Below, in pieces: positions 35,976-49,202 of a DNA stretch of 64,000 nucleotides; position 1 is the stretch's first letter, and each line of letters opens with the position of its first letter. Position numbers and translations under genes: made by a program. This DNA is from Anticarsia gemmatalis (taxonomy: Eukaryota > Arthropoda > Insecta > Lepidoptera > Erebidae), in NCBI RefSeq assembly GCF_050436995.1, contig NC_134753.1, positions 11,346,001 through 11,410,000 of the forward strand. The letters are read 5' to 3'. The notes under the pieces are model-generated. The model did not search any database. It had not been told where the DNA came from and saw only the letters and a program-made list of their open reading frames with translations.

Positions 35976-38375
35976 TATAAAATATATCATAACGTATGGT
36001 AATATACAAACTACTTTGTAGTAGTGTCATCATTTAAAATGCGTTTTTTTCTTGAGCCTTTATGAGACTTTAAAAATAATACACGGATCTAGCAGCTTGT
36101 GGTCAATCGCGAAACTAGTATCTTTAAACGTAAGAAACTTCGTTATAATAACTCAAACTTATCGAATTAAATTAAAGCGTCTTTTAATCGTTAGTCTAAT
36201 TTAAAATGTTTGCTTTCGTATCTAAACATGGATGTTCATCGAATTTGGGCTGCTAACAATATCTTATAATCTTACTGAAGAATACAGCTTTGAGTTCAAA
36301 TTCATATCCTTCAAGAACATTTTTCTAATTGCATATTTGTATAATCTTATGCATTGCTTCATTCTTGTTTAGTATAAATCAAGATAATTAGCGTTTTTAA
36401 ACATACGACGCATAATTGCAGGGCTTCATCATCCACATTGCGTATTATACATACATTAACTGTTACATACAAATGTATTGCAATCATGACTTTTTGACCA
36501 CCATTAAAAATAATGGGCAGAAGACTGTATTGCATGTTTATTTTGAAAGTAATGTTTGCCCATATAAGTTAAACGTACAACTAATACATTGTCATTAGTG
36601 CGATTCTCTGCTACGATCTACTATCGAGAACTTACCTTTTGAGAAATGTTGTATTAAAATGTAATAAAACGCAATATACTTATTAGATTCTTCTAGAATA
36701 TGCATAATGTTTATTAATAAAACTTCTGAGAACTGGTTCTCGATTGTTGTTTATGTTGTATAATATTATTTATTTAATAAAGTGTGTGTTGTGATTTGAT
36801 TATATAAGGTTACAATTATGGAATACCATAAACAGCAGGGGAGAAGACAATAAAAATACTGAAACATATTTGAAATTTTTCACAAACTAAAAAAAATACA
36901 TCAAAATATGACGCGATAAAATCTGAAAAACTGTGCTTAATTTTGAATAAATATCGCAACAAATATCACGAATTAGTAACTGTACTTTTTATTATTTCTG
37001 AAGTTATAGTTAACAGCTATCTACGTTATAACGGGTGCTAAGTATTTGATACAATCTGGCGGATAGCCAGCGCGACAGTTAACTGACGACGAAATCCAAT
37101 TAGTGGCGAACGGATATTGGTATTAACCTCGACTTTACGAAGAAAATCCAGGCTTTTTGGTGCCGCTACGAGGTTATACTGAATCTGTATCGAAAAACTG
37201 CTAAAACAACGAAAACTTTCATTTTACACGTGCTAAATACTTGATATAAAAAGTTGGAAATAAAAGACAAGTGATTTTGTTTCCATCTCAATTCTCAATG
37301 TTTTTGGAAATGCTTGTGTGTAATTAGAATATTGACTAGGAAAATTCGGACTCAGACTGAAATAGGGAATGTTCAGAGTTCAGTAAGGCAATAGAAAATT
37401 GATTGACAAGCTCAAAAAAAATCTTGTGTAATAAAAAATAATCGTTATTCATTTAAGATACCACCCAATATAAAGTAAAAATAAATAAATTTAAATATAC
37501 ACACACACAGCTAACTAACTACAACGTCAGTAATTCCAAGTTTGATTTATTTGTTGAAAAACCTTCCAAATCTCATCACATACTTAGGAGAAAGCATGTA
37601 AAATAGTTTGTATATAAAAGAAAGTATAACATTAGTGAATTACCTCCAAGTGTGTGCCACTAATCGTTTTATAACTAGCCTCGGTGTGATTACACTGTGT
37701 CAAATATATGTTGTACTGAATAATGCGTTGGCTATTGTCATGTGTGGTTTCGGTGATAAGTATGTTGTTACAAATATATAAATAGGGTTCTGGTAAGTTC
37801 TTCTTTTTAATATAGTAGTAGTAAATTGTTTACTGATTCGATGCATCTGATGTGTCGATCCGAGAATAGGTTCTGATTGTTAGTTAGATAGTTAATTTAT
37901 CAATACAAAAAACTTTGCGGTGGGCTAAAGATTGTAACCCTCTCTGAATTCAGAAGGAGAACTGTGACTATCAATTTATTTATTACTGATGATAGTGAAA
38001 ATGCACTTACTAATTGGCGCTAAGCAGTAACTACAGTTTTAAGGCCTTCTTCTAATTAACAAATGAATAATGATGATGATTACTTACTAAACTAAAAAGC
38101 TTAAGAGAAAATCTATTTTGACCAATGTATAAATACAGCCTTCTTTAAGTGTGATAATCCGTTGAGATCTCGCTAGTAAGGTGAACGTTTATGCAATTAA
38201 AATAATATTTAAACATGATGAAACTATATTTAAAGGCTTTTTAACGTCTATTAATATCCTACGACTCCAAAAAAATATTTTTTATAGCTACAATTTGGTA
38301 TTTCAAAAGCTTCAGCATTTGAGGTCCCAGTGATTTGTAATTTTAGCCCCCAAAAATCTACTTATTATATATATA

Positions 38376-39291
38376 CAGGGTGTGGCGTAAATAATGGATA
38401 ATCCTTTACCAGCGGATGGGCGACAACCCAACTGATCTAAATATCAAAATTTACCTCTGGCACAAGTATCATAGTTTTTGAGATTTTGGCCATTTTGTGT
38501 GTTTTTTAAAAAAGCGATTTACGCTCGTTCTTTTTGATGCTGTGATCACAATTTAAGGCTTTTTTTAAATCCGTTTTTTGCAAATAAATCCTGAATAGAT
38601 GTGCTATTGAATCTACAATCTTGTTTTTTAATTACTACTTGTTTTTTATTTAAATTATGCATTCTAAGTTAAATTTTATAATCTTTCACAACTTTTGTGC
38701 AACTTTGAGCACTTGTGGTGAAAAAAAAATGTATGGTGGCTTTACTGAATATTTGAAAGCAAACTTAGCTTAAACGCGCTGATAAAATAAAATTAGTCGA
38801 CCGGCAAAAGTGTTAATAATTTAAGTTCTTTGTAATATTTTGACAATAATCGGTATTAATGCTGCATGTTATACCAATCTAGAATTCTAATAAAATTTAG
38901 AAATTATTTATGGCGTGGGCAGTAAAGCCACCATACATTTTTTTTTCACCACAAGTGCTCAAAGTTGCACAAATTTTGTGAAAGATTATAAAATTCAACT
39001 TTGAATGCATAATTTAAATAAAAAACAAGTAGTAATAACAAAACAAGATTGTAGATTCAATAGCACATCTATTCAGGATTTATTTGCAAAAAACGGATTT
39101 AAAAAAAGCCTTAAATTGTGATCACAGCATTAAAAAGAACGAGCTTAAATCGCTTTTTTAAAAAACACACAAAATGGCCAAAATCTCAAAAACTATGATA
39201 CTTGTGCCAGAGGTAAATTTTGATATTTAGATCAGTGGGGTTGTCGCCCATCCGCTGGTAAAGGATTATCCATTATTTACGCCACACCCTG
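38376..39291. mobile_element. 916-bp fold-back element, 372-bp terminal inverted repeats
   Basis: The left arm 38376-38747 begins CAGGGTGTGGCGTAAATAAT. The right arm 38920-39291 is its reverse complement with only a handful of mismatches (for example at the AACCCAACTG/AACCCCACTG position). The spacer is 172 bp. Both ends are flanked by TA, the target-site duplication of Tc1/mariner-type elements, although the TATATA context makes this less certain. There is no transposase frame. It is a non-autonomous TIR or fold-back element of recent origin. A transcript through it would form a long double-stranded RNA. Confidence 0.9.
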
Positions 39292-40317
39292 TATATATTA
39301 CCCTCTAATTTTAAAAGCCAATTCTACAATTAAACCATTAATACTCACACTAACATTGAAGTAACGGATAACTTGGAAATCCTGCGAAAGAAATAACACT
39401 TTATGACGTCATCAAAGAGAACGGAAACCAAAGTTCAAGGATAACATAAAGATAGTTTTAGTCGTAAAATAAAGTAGGTATTTAGTATGTAAATGAAGCT
39501 ATCAGTTCTAAGTTTTAGTACCTAAGTCATTGTAGGATCATAATTATTACTATTTAATGGCACTTAGCTTGAAAATTTGCTAAGTTAGCAGGGTGATTGT
39601 AACTTGAAAATTGTTCTAGGGCTTTTTAATTTTTGATGTGGCTTTTAGAGTCTTTAGGTACATTGTACAAAATAAGCACGAATGCTTAGGATTTCCATTC
39701 CAGGTAACATTGTTTTTCCTTCTGCATCATTTTTCTATATTTGTGATGGCCTATCACGGCGAGGAGGCGAATCGAAGAAGAGATATCAAAGACAAAACAT
39801 TTTTTTAAATGATGGTTCGTATATATAAATAGAATACTAAGTGTCGCTTCCGATCCGCATTCGCCTCGCTACACGCTTTCGTCTCACTTATGGCACTATT
39901 AACAGAAATAAACGGTTATACAAATCCCGCTTCGCCTTCGCCACGCCCTAAATACCATTGTGAGTGATGTGATCATCGGCCCTTCTATAATTATCGCGTT
40001 TGACTTTATCACTATTAACAAACTGATGCCTTCAATTTGTAACAATAATTTATTACTATCGAAACATCACTTAGTGAGATATTAGTCAATGTTGGAATGA
40101 AAACTCAAGTTTATGCGGTGACCTTGACTCTATTCTGTTTATATGGAAATAGTGATTTATTGATGAAGATAATGGTTGATTTAGTAATATGTGATATTAG
40201 CTTATGGCCACGGCTTCGGCCGCTTTTTTTACGACCGCAACTTTACCGATATACTATTTCCTCCCATATTTAAATTCTCTTTCTCAAAACACTCAAGAAC
40301 AGTTATTATCTTATCAT

Positions 40318-40545
40318 TAAAGTTCCTCTGCTGGGCATGGTTCTCCTTCCGTCAAGAGTGAGGGTTTAGGCCTTGAGGCCTTTAAGGACTTTCATCACGA
40401 AGTTTTTTCCTTTACCATTGGAACAAGTGATCATTATTTCTAATATACACATTACTTCGACAAGTTATAATACATTGGTGTTCGAACCGTAAACCACGTG
40501 CGGGAGAGGTAGCAACATACAGCACTTGGCTATCATTGCTCTAAG
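40318..40545 (-). mobile_element. tRNA-derived SINE, probably near full length
   Basis: On the minus strand there is a tRNA-like head with a B-box-like GGTTCGAACA (around 40489-40479). The body follows (AATAATGATCACTTGTTCCA, then CTTCGTGATGAAAGTCCTTA), then GCCTAAACCCTCACTCTTGA, and it ends CCATGCCCAGCAGAGGAAC. This appears to be the parent family of the partial copies at 11.6, 15.3, 18.2, 28.3, 53.5 and 57.7 kb. Confidence 0.6.
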
Positions 40546-41720
40546 TTACAGTTACAAAAATGTCACTACACTCATTTCCTACATATTTAGTTACATAACA
40601 AACGATTTAGTTGTCACGTCCTCATAACTACAGTTAGTGCTAAGTAATTTATCGCTACAATTACTTACAATTCGCGCTAAATTTGACTCGAGAGGTCTGT
40701 AATGAGATGTGTTTTGTCATTCGGTTACTTTGTAATAGAAACTAGTGCTTTCTTTTGTTGCAATTCATGCTCCTGTAAATGTGTTTTACTAGATTATGTT
40801 ATGACGACAATATTTTCCGGGTTACCATTTATATTAGTCTAGGTTGCTAACCACAGCTTCACAGATTCACTTACATATTTAGCACCGAGTTTTTCAAAAA
40901 ACTCGTTTTCCATGAAAAAATGTGATTAAGTTTTCATACCATAAGCACTGATATTAACGCAATTTATTGACATACCTAATAGAACTTAGCAATAGGGTCC
41001 TGTTTTTACTTTATGGATATGGAACCGTAAAACGGACAATGTGTAAATAATACTGACAAAATTTCAATCCATTCTCGTCTTACATTCGAGTTTATTACAC
41101 GTAATTAATGCTTGAACACGTTTATTTGTATTCTATTAAATAACATGAAGATAAGATCTTGTTTACAACTACAACTTGTATTGCTATTTATTAAACTAAT
41201 CGTGTGGCGAAAGCGCATTGAACGTTTAAATTATCCTGGTTCTGCATAAATTGTTAAACGTGTTTATGTGGATACTCAGGGAGATGGGGAAAGTGCTGGT
41301 TATTTAATAGAAATTGTTAATGAAATTATTAAGGTGCTGTAAATATTTAGCACTTGTCTAATAAAATTTAGTCGTCACAGTCAGCGCAGTGAATAGTAGA
41401 AGCAATTTTTCTTCAAAATAATAGATACGGAATCATTAACAATGAAAAGTCTTCAAGGTATCTTTCAAATAGTCATTTAAATATAGCATCATTTAGAACC
41501 CGGGGTACAAAATAAGTAATATTATGCACTTTATTCTAACAATTATAAAATTCTACAAAACATTTTAAACCCAACTCCATACTATAAACAAAACACCAAC
41601 TCAACTTATTTACATACAAATACACATAAACAAGAGATGTTAAACTTTTCTACGTCGTCAGCAAACACAAAAAATGTTCATACATTTTCTCAAGTGGCAG
41701 TTAAGTTGGCCTCAAGTTGT

Positions 41721-41770
41721 GCCCGTCTTGGCCCGACTTGGCCCGTCTTGGCCCGCCTCGGCCTGACTTG
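41721..41770. repeat. 10-bp minisatellite, five units
   Basis: GCCCGTCTTG, GCCCGACTTG, GCCCGTCTTG, GCCCGCCTCG and GCCTGACTTG lie in direct succession. GC-rich and unlike the surroundings, with related words on both sides (GGCCTCAAGTT, CTCGTCTTGCC). Confidence 0.85.
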
Positions 41771-42085
41771 AGAGCGCCGCAGAGCTTGTAGGGCACTCGT
41801 CTTGCCTCGCTTTCTATTGCGTTTGCTAATTTTAGAGCAGATCTGCAAACCTTTTGTAGGTGTATGATTGTGTGTTTTTCTATTGATAGTTTAGGTTATT
41901 CGTAAGATTTTTATCTATTGAGAACTACAATTAGGAAATAAAGATTTGAACAATATAAATAATATTTAATTTATTAATTTAATATAGTATTTTCTTTAGG
42001 GACAATTAGTAATGTTTTTTTTAGTGTTTTCGAGATTCTGTAAAAAAATCCTTTATTAATTCGATTAATTCGTCGGATGAACAAA

Positions 42086-42112
42086 TTCAAATTCAAATTC
42101 AAATTCAATTTA
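42086..42112. repeat. (AAATTC)n microsatellite
   Basis: About four tandem copies of a 6-bp unit, AAATTC. Confidence 0.85.
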
Positions 42113-43572
42113 AACAGATAATCAGCTGTCAATTAAATTACGATTGAAAACTCCTGCACTAAGAATTAATCTAGTCTCACAGGAACTTTTGTAAACAAAC
42201 TGTAAAAAAGACAACCAAACCCTAAATAACTCCTTGTGGATTACACATCCAATGGTCTCCTTTGTAACTCCGTAACGGACATCCTCAAATCAAATTTACA
42301 TATTTCAATCAAAATCCAGCACATTCAAGCTATTTCGAGTAAAGTTATAACTAAATATACAAACTCTCTCTGGGCAGCACAAGGGTCATCCCCTACTTAC
42401 TCTATATTTATAAGTTCGCTCAGATTCTGCATCGAGCTAGTTTGTAAAACTGTAATGTATGTATGTTGCACTTGGGAATTTACGAGAAAAACAGGACAAC
42501 TTGTTACTGCGGACTGATGTAGTGTATTTCTGTTAAGAATTTTCAATTTTTCAAAGGAATATCAGGAAAAGATTCAGTTTGAAAATGTGAAATTTTATAA
42601 ATCTTTACCTATCCTTACTATTACGCAAGTAACGGTGGGTAAGTTTATTCTTTAGTTTTTTATATACCTTAGAGAGAGCGTTATGATATTGAGATTGAAA
42701 CCGGGTGGAAGGCGATTTCGACAAACATTCATAACTTCACGCCTTGCTCCCTCTGGGCAGGCCACTGGATTATTGGTCTTATCAATAACCCTTTAACGAA
42801 CGCTTGATATATTTGACATATTAAAAACTTACGCACAGAAGGAAAAATTTAAGCTGAACGGGATTCATTGCTCAAGAAAATTCGCACGAGTATTAGCACT
42901 TCAATTTCCTTTAGCAATCTAGGTAGCATACGCAACTCATTGACGCTACAAACATCGCATTTGTAACGAAACACATCAATCCAATAAAACAGCCCAGCAA
43001 TAAACATTACTGTGCAATTCTAATACAATTACAGGCATACAGGCGTGCCGCTCTCACAAAACCTAGCATTTTACTTGAGCAATGGGCTAAACAATTGCTA
43101 CGTAGTGTACACTGCAGTGCAATCGAAAGTATAAGTGCTAATAAGCACTTGTAGAGGTGTGTAATTTAAGTATCAACAATGTTAGGAAGTGTATACTGCA
43201 CAGCTCAGTGAAAGTACAGTTAAACGCAAAAGGCGTAACACAAACATTAAATTGGATTGATTTGTGAGTCAGAAATGTAATGCTTGTCAGTCTTAATTCA
43301 TTGTTTTGCTGTTTAGATTTTTTGTGGTCTTCCGTGATTGGTATCAAGATATCAATATAACCACACGCTTGATTAATAAATAGCATGAATACAGAGTATT
43401 CAACTAATCTATTAAGTGTAGACCTGTTAAAGAAGTTTATTAAGGACTGATAAAGTAAGCCTAAAGCTATAGGGAAATTCCTTCAAAGTTATTCATTTTC
43501 TTCAGTTTGAAAATCAAAATGAGCATTCATTTCCACTTTTGTTCCTGCCAGTACAAAAGCACATACTTACAA

Positions 43573-43690
43573 AATGAGCAGCAATTTAGGAAGCGTACAC
43601 TGCAGTGCAGTTGAAAGCACAAGTGTACAGTGCAGTGCATCATGTGTATAATGTCGCGCTCGGCGGGGCGCGACGCGCGGCTGAGCTTGA
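43573..43690 (-). promoter_or_regulatory. CpG-rich patch followed by a strong donor site (possible 5' exon)
   Basis: On the minus strand a CpG-rich run (CCGCGCGTCGCGCCCCGCCG, 43681-43653 region) is followed about 80 bp later by TTTT|GTAAGTATG, with the donor GT at 43573-43572. The strand and position upstream of GALNT would suit a 5' non-coding exon. The open frame through it has no signal anchor. This is inference. Confidence 0.2.
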
Positions 43691-43936
43691 CAGACTGTAG
43701 GGCTGTCATTATGTAACTGTACTGCACTGTTACGAAGGAATGTCAGTGATCTTGTTTATATGATTAAATGTCATTATTTGCAGCTTAAACAAAAAATGCT
43801 TTATTTTCTCACTGCTGGATGTGTTTCCTCTAGGAATTTAAGATGGGCCTTGGTTTCATTGTTATTATTATTAAAAAAAAATTGTAAGTAGTAATAAGTA
43901 GTAGATTTGATATTTTAGGAATTCTATGATAAAACA

Positions 43937-44000
43937 TGTTACTTATCTAAAGAGTCATTCAAATAAACGTTTATTTGAATGACTCTTTAGATAAGTAACA
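43937..44000. repeat. 64-bp perfect palindrome without spacer
   Basis: The left half (43937-43968, starting TGTTACTTATCTAAAGAGTC) is exactly the reverse complement of the right half (43969-44000), with the centre at ACGT. Mixed composition rules out a simple AT run. Perfect spacerless palindromes of this size tend to be unstable in DNA, so it is young, maintained, or an assembly or library artefact. Confidence 0.9.
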
Positions 44001-46904
44001 AACGCCATTCAACATTAATTATTCTTAAATAGACAATTGAAACTATCACTTTATTAACACTGTTTTTATTTTTTAATAATAATATGTAACATGTAGCAAA
44101 TAAAACAACATCATCATATTCAAAAACCTTAAACCATATTAACAATATAAACTTATATAACAATGCCTTAACCGTAAGATACCAAAATATCACTTACATA
44201 ACGAATTTTAAACGTTTCTGTAGCAATATACTTAATCTAAATAAACATCAGTCCGAGTGGCCTTACGCGCCGGAGATTTTCTCTAAACGACCAAAATATA
44301 TTTATTTCGACATTTGAAAGCCCTATTGGCGTAAACATTTGCGTTTAACGCAGTTAAGGTTGTCACCACGGTGTTACAGTTGTGCAATGAAGTTTGTATT
44401 ATCATATTTTTTTAAAAAAATATTTATGTAAGTAAAATAAAGTTATATTTAATTTTATATTTCTTTTTTTTGTCATTTTTGGTTTTTTGATGGCAGAATT
44501 CGTCGTAAGTTATTTTCGGTAGTAAATATTCTAGTCACATAAAATTTAAATCATGATAATATATTAAATATTTTCATCTTTTGGATTTGATTGCAAACAT
44601 GTGTAATACTATTTCTAAATTAGTAAAAAATACAAGTTTCACATTAAACAATGAATCAGATTGACTCTATCAATTTTTTTTCTTTATAGTAAAAAATTAT
44701 CAAGTCGACACCGTTACCTTTTTTCTACACCATATAATTTGTCCATGACCTATACCTATAACATTTCCTATAACGAGGTAGCCCTATAACCTCGTAATAA
44801 TTATCCGTAGTGAAGTTATCTATGAAATGTTCACATTAATGTGACCGCAAGTGTACGCGGTGTGATTTTAATTGTACCGCTACGATTATGTCAGCGGGTT
44901 TCCCACCTTTTAAGTACATAAGATATCTAAGATGAATTAATTAAATAACATTATAAAATATGTCGTTTGTTTATTAATCTGTTTATGTTTTAATCTTGTG
45001 CAATTAATTAAACGCTTCTTTCCACGATTTCACAAAAACTTATGTCGTATAAACGTTTGTTTTGGATTATGTTACCAAATGTCGATGGGATATCAAAACA
45101 CTGCTGTCAATGATCACTAGTCTATTTATTTTCGAAGTACATCTTTTGATCCATAATAAGTATATCTTATTGGAAACAAGAAACAGATGATGTATCTTAA
45201 AAATTATATATTTTTTCTAATTTTCAGAATACTCATACATCTTGAATTATTTCCGAAACTACAGTTCTTAAATCTAAAATTCCGTCTTCTGAAGAAACCT
45301 ACTAATAGATTTTGTACGACAGTATTTTTTAATGTCTATTTAATAACAAAGTATACTACAGTAATGTCACAATACAATATTGTCAATGTACTTTTATTAG
45401 CATTTAAGTGTTTCCTTTGAGATCTAAATCTAGATTTACGATAACGACACGCGAACACTTTGTATGGAGAGGAAGCGTCGGATTTAACTTTCCTTTTGCA
45501 AATCTGTTTCCTTCACAGCTAGTGGGATATTTTACTTAGAAAGTAACTTTATCTACTTGTAAAATGTTGAAAGTTCGTTTATCTTTAAAATGCACATCAT
45601 TTTCACGCTTTTCATGAGACAAAAGGACTATAAATATATTATGTATATAACAGTTATTTTTGTTTAAAGGCACCTGTCCGCAATTTCGCCCTCCTTAACT
45701 ATATTTATGCAGTGTTACTCTTTTACACAAACTACATCACTGCTAATCTTCATCAAAATCCGCCAGGCAGTTTTGAATGATTGAGTAACACAGATCATTC
45801 CAAACATCAAAGCTCTATCCATGAAATTATAATAATTAATAATTTAACATCAGTAAAATTACGATGTCGCACTTCTTTACACAGCATTGTTTCTAAAAGC
45901 ATCGGTCCACAATTTTAAATTGTGATAATTGTTCATCGATATCAGCCTACTTCATCGGCTTTACATTCCAAGCCGACTGCTAATTCATTACCAGTTACTT
46001 GACAATAATACTACTATACGATTATATCTTCTGACAAGAAAATTAGCTAATAAAAAAGCATATTGCTTCGGGTAATGACAAATGATTTAAAAGAAACACA
46101 TCGTCAGACTCGTCATGCATCCGCATGATTGTCAAATTCTTCAATTATCATGTACATCATCAGAATGCAATGAACAGTCTGTTAACGTCGTAATCTTGAT
46201 ATATCACGATTTATCACGACGCGTCATGCTAGACGACTAATGCATTAACTAAAGTATGTGACAAAGCAATAACTGACACATACTCATATACCATTTGGAC
46301 CACTTACGGTCCAAACGGTACATGACTAGGTACCTATCTCTTGATCGTATTTCTAGGTTTTGGGTTCGGTTTGTTGGGGAAAAAAGTGTTTGTTGGAAAC
46401 ATGAACGGACGACAATATGTTTAGTTATCCTGTTGCTTACGAATACTGTCTGTATCTATGGCCACTGTGGTCACCGGAAAAGTAAATTTTTACAACAAAG
46501 GATTTCAAATGTAATTCCTTTACAACAATGAAGTAAATCGGTACCTAACTAATTTATAATTTTAAAAACCTAGAACTAACTCTCTAGTTATAATGTTTGA
46601 AAATATTACTAACATTACGCAACCCATAATGTTAATTTCTTAGAAATAGTATGTTATGTCCGTTATGAGTATTGAACCTTGAACCTCATAAACAGTTACC
46701 AAACTCTCACGTAATAAACATTTGAAAATATTTGAGAAAAACTTTCACGAAATTGATGATTTTCAAATTTCTAATAGTCTTCAGCTGAAATAACGATAAT
46801 TGTTTAAATAATAGTGACATTTGCTGTTAAATAATTTAAACGAATAATATAAATTATATTAATAAAATAAAGTGGAAGAGTTTTTTTGTTTAAACGTGCT
46901 TAAT

Positions 46905-47070
46905 CTCAGGAACTACGGGTTCGAATTGAAAAAATATTTAATTTTGAATAGTCTATTTATTGAGAAAGGCAGTAGACCACGAAACATCACGCTAACAGGA
47001 GTAAAGAATCAATAAAAAATGTTGTGAAAACGCAAAACCTATAATCTACGCAGACGAAGTCGTGGTTGGT
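46905..47070 (-). repeat. RTE-like repeat fragment, reversed
   Basis: CTCAGGAACTACGGGTTCGA near one end and TCTACGCAGACGAAGTCGTG at the other match the reversed 3' region of lepidopteran RTE-type elements (compare GTTCCTGAGATTAGCGCGTT in the copies at 15.5 and 63.2 kb). Confidence 0.55.
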
Positions 47071-48774
47071 AGATATCGTTAAATAAATAGATATTTTAAA
47101 CGATAATTACCACAATAACAATTCTGTAAAAGCTTTTGTAATGAAAGGAAATAATCATAGTCGTTACGTTCATATTTATTTCAGTAATTTTGTTGTATTC
47201 GACCATCGAAATTATATTAAGAAGCTAGTTTAATACAATGTTATTTGTTTTCTCTTAGGAATTTCTATTTATTACAGGAAACCGACAAAATAAGACAATA
47301 ACGATTCTGATTTTAGGAAGTTGTGTTTCAGAGATAAAAGAAATAGAGAGTTATAGTTTTCGAAAGCAGTGGTTTCTTATTTCAATGGACAATAATATAA
47401 CACAAAATTGTATTGCTATGATGCAGAATTTGTATAGTACAGTATTGATTATTTTATGAGAAACTTTAACAGAAAAATAAGAGAATAATGGGAGAATAAT
47501 TCACAATATTTTGAACGGAAAATATCCCAAAAAATTATATATTTAAAACATTTTTTTTTTTAAGATAATTCTTTGGTCTCTGCCTACCCCTATATCCTCC
47601 TGGAGAAAAAAGACAATTTACATAATATATGTTTGTGCAAAAATATAATCAAATAAATTAAGACATTTGCATAAAAAAACCAACTGCACCGAATGAAAGT
47701 CACTTGCACCAAAAAAAAGAAGCAATTGCATCAAACTTCTCCTTAACAACGTGCGCGCTTATCTCAGTCAAATACTCAAATAACCGGATCTCCGTAATGC
47801 GGTGTCGTAAGTACGATCAGTGCGATGCCAAGGCCGAGTGCTGACCGACGCTTTCACTATCACGCACAAGTAATTGGATTAGTCTATAATACTTCAGTGA
47901 CGACGCTGTGTTTTGAAAACGAAAGGGAATTGTGACGTAATGATTTTTATATTTTAGTTGGAGATGGGTTATGACGCTCGTTTTTTTGGTTTGGGATGCG
48001 GCATTTATTTTATTGTAATTTGTACCCTTAGAATAACTTGCCTGGGTATATTGTTCTTGGTAGATCCAGAATTTAGTAAATTTAGACTGCACATTACATA
48101 CCTTACAACAATCCCTGGACCAAGATGATGTAAAAATATCAAAAGTCAATTTAAACCTTTATGCATGAAATAGTACGGTAGAGGGGACTCTTGTTTAAAA
48201 TAAGATAGATATATAGAAGATAATAATAAGATATTAACACTAAAACCAAAAGACGATTCTATAAATACTTAAATAAACTTCAGATAATCCTTTCATAAAT
48301 TTGGGGCGACTTATTGTTCCAAACATGGACACTCCATTTACGTAAGTCATTTCGGTCCAGTGTTACACAAACATATTCTCGTGCAGACTTATAAGGTTTA
48401 CAAGAATCTCGTCTGAGAACTATCTATTACCGGTATCTCCACTTTGAGAAATTATTTGCGGAAATCAGCGGTCAGGCTTTCCGTATTAACTACAGCTTTC
48501 CTATACAAACAAGTTATATTAGACAAGTACACTTTAACGCTTTGGAAAGTCTCAAGATAGTGGCTTATATTTTATGTAACTTTATTGCAGTATTTTGTAT
48601 TAAAAGTTGCGCTATTAACACATGTAATGAACAGATTAATTTGATGTTCATAGCTTGAAGTATCATGTGGCCTGAGTGACATCAAGTGGGGCGAAATAAA
48701 CTTTTAATAAGGGACGAAGTGCGGACTCTCATACTACAAGAAGTGATATGTGCACAAGATATTTTTTTCCTATT

Positions 48775-48845
48775 GCTGTCCCACTGCCGGGTTAGGGTTT
48801 TTCGAATTGAGACAGAGGTTAAGCCTCGAGTCCGAGGAGGAGATT
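48775..48845 (-). repeat. SINE/LINE tail family fragment
   Basis: CTGTCCCACTGCCGGGTTAG resembles the reversed 3' end (...GCAGTGGGAC) of the repeat family at 15.29 kb and elsewhere. A diverged copy. Confidence 0.45.
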
Positions 48846-49202
48846 TTATATACTTTAAAGAAATACGTTTGTTGGATAAAATAAACATATAATTTTTGCT
48901 TTTCAATTAAATGCTCAATTTCAAAAAGGGCGACTTTCACATTGAGTGTGCCGTCTTCAATCACTGAATTCAATCTAGATTTGGCCGGCAACTTCGTTCG
49001 CCTGGATGGCTTTTCCGGAATGCAATGTACTTTAATATACTATGTTCCGATAACATAGTAAAGATCCTTGCATGTAAGGAGCTTATAGAAGATAGAGTCT
49101 GTTATCCCCAGCTCTATGCAGCTGACGGTGGCCCGTCTCATACAGCTTCTTTGTTTTAAAATTACGTAATTAGAATAATTAACTAGGTATATTACAGATA
49201 AA

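Larger units (their letters stand above)
33231..38375. other. Upstream GALNT intron sequence (probable)
   Basis: AT-rich sequence lies 5' of the first exon found, probably an intron because that exon begins with an acceptor. It holds a 34-bp-period tandem duplication at 33967 and a reversed RTE-like fragment near 35.6-36.0 kb. I searched the minus strand for a signal-anchor exon by eye and found none. Confidence 0.5.
39292..43520. other. Non-coding, upstream of the found GALNT exons
   Basis: AT-rich sequence. It contains clusters of TTCGCC(T)CGC-like words in both orientations around 39.76-39.95 kb, a reversed SINE copy at 40.3-40.5 kb, and two simple tandem repeats at 41.7 and 42.1 kb. No exon was supported. 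Confidence 0.5.

Noticed and set aside
36361..36420. Minus-strand ATGCGTCGT start as a GALNT N-terminus (MRR...)
   Set aside because: The frame stops after 14 codons without a hydrophobic segment or donor site.
41721..41770. CRISPR-like spaced repeats
   Set aside because: Units are directly adjacent with no spacers, and the genome is an insect; it is a minisatellite.
47817..48149. 110-codon minus-strand open frame
   Set aside because: No recognisable domain, AT-driven composition, and no membrane segment for a GALNT first exon. Treated as chance.
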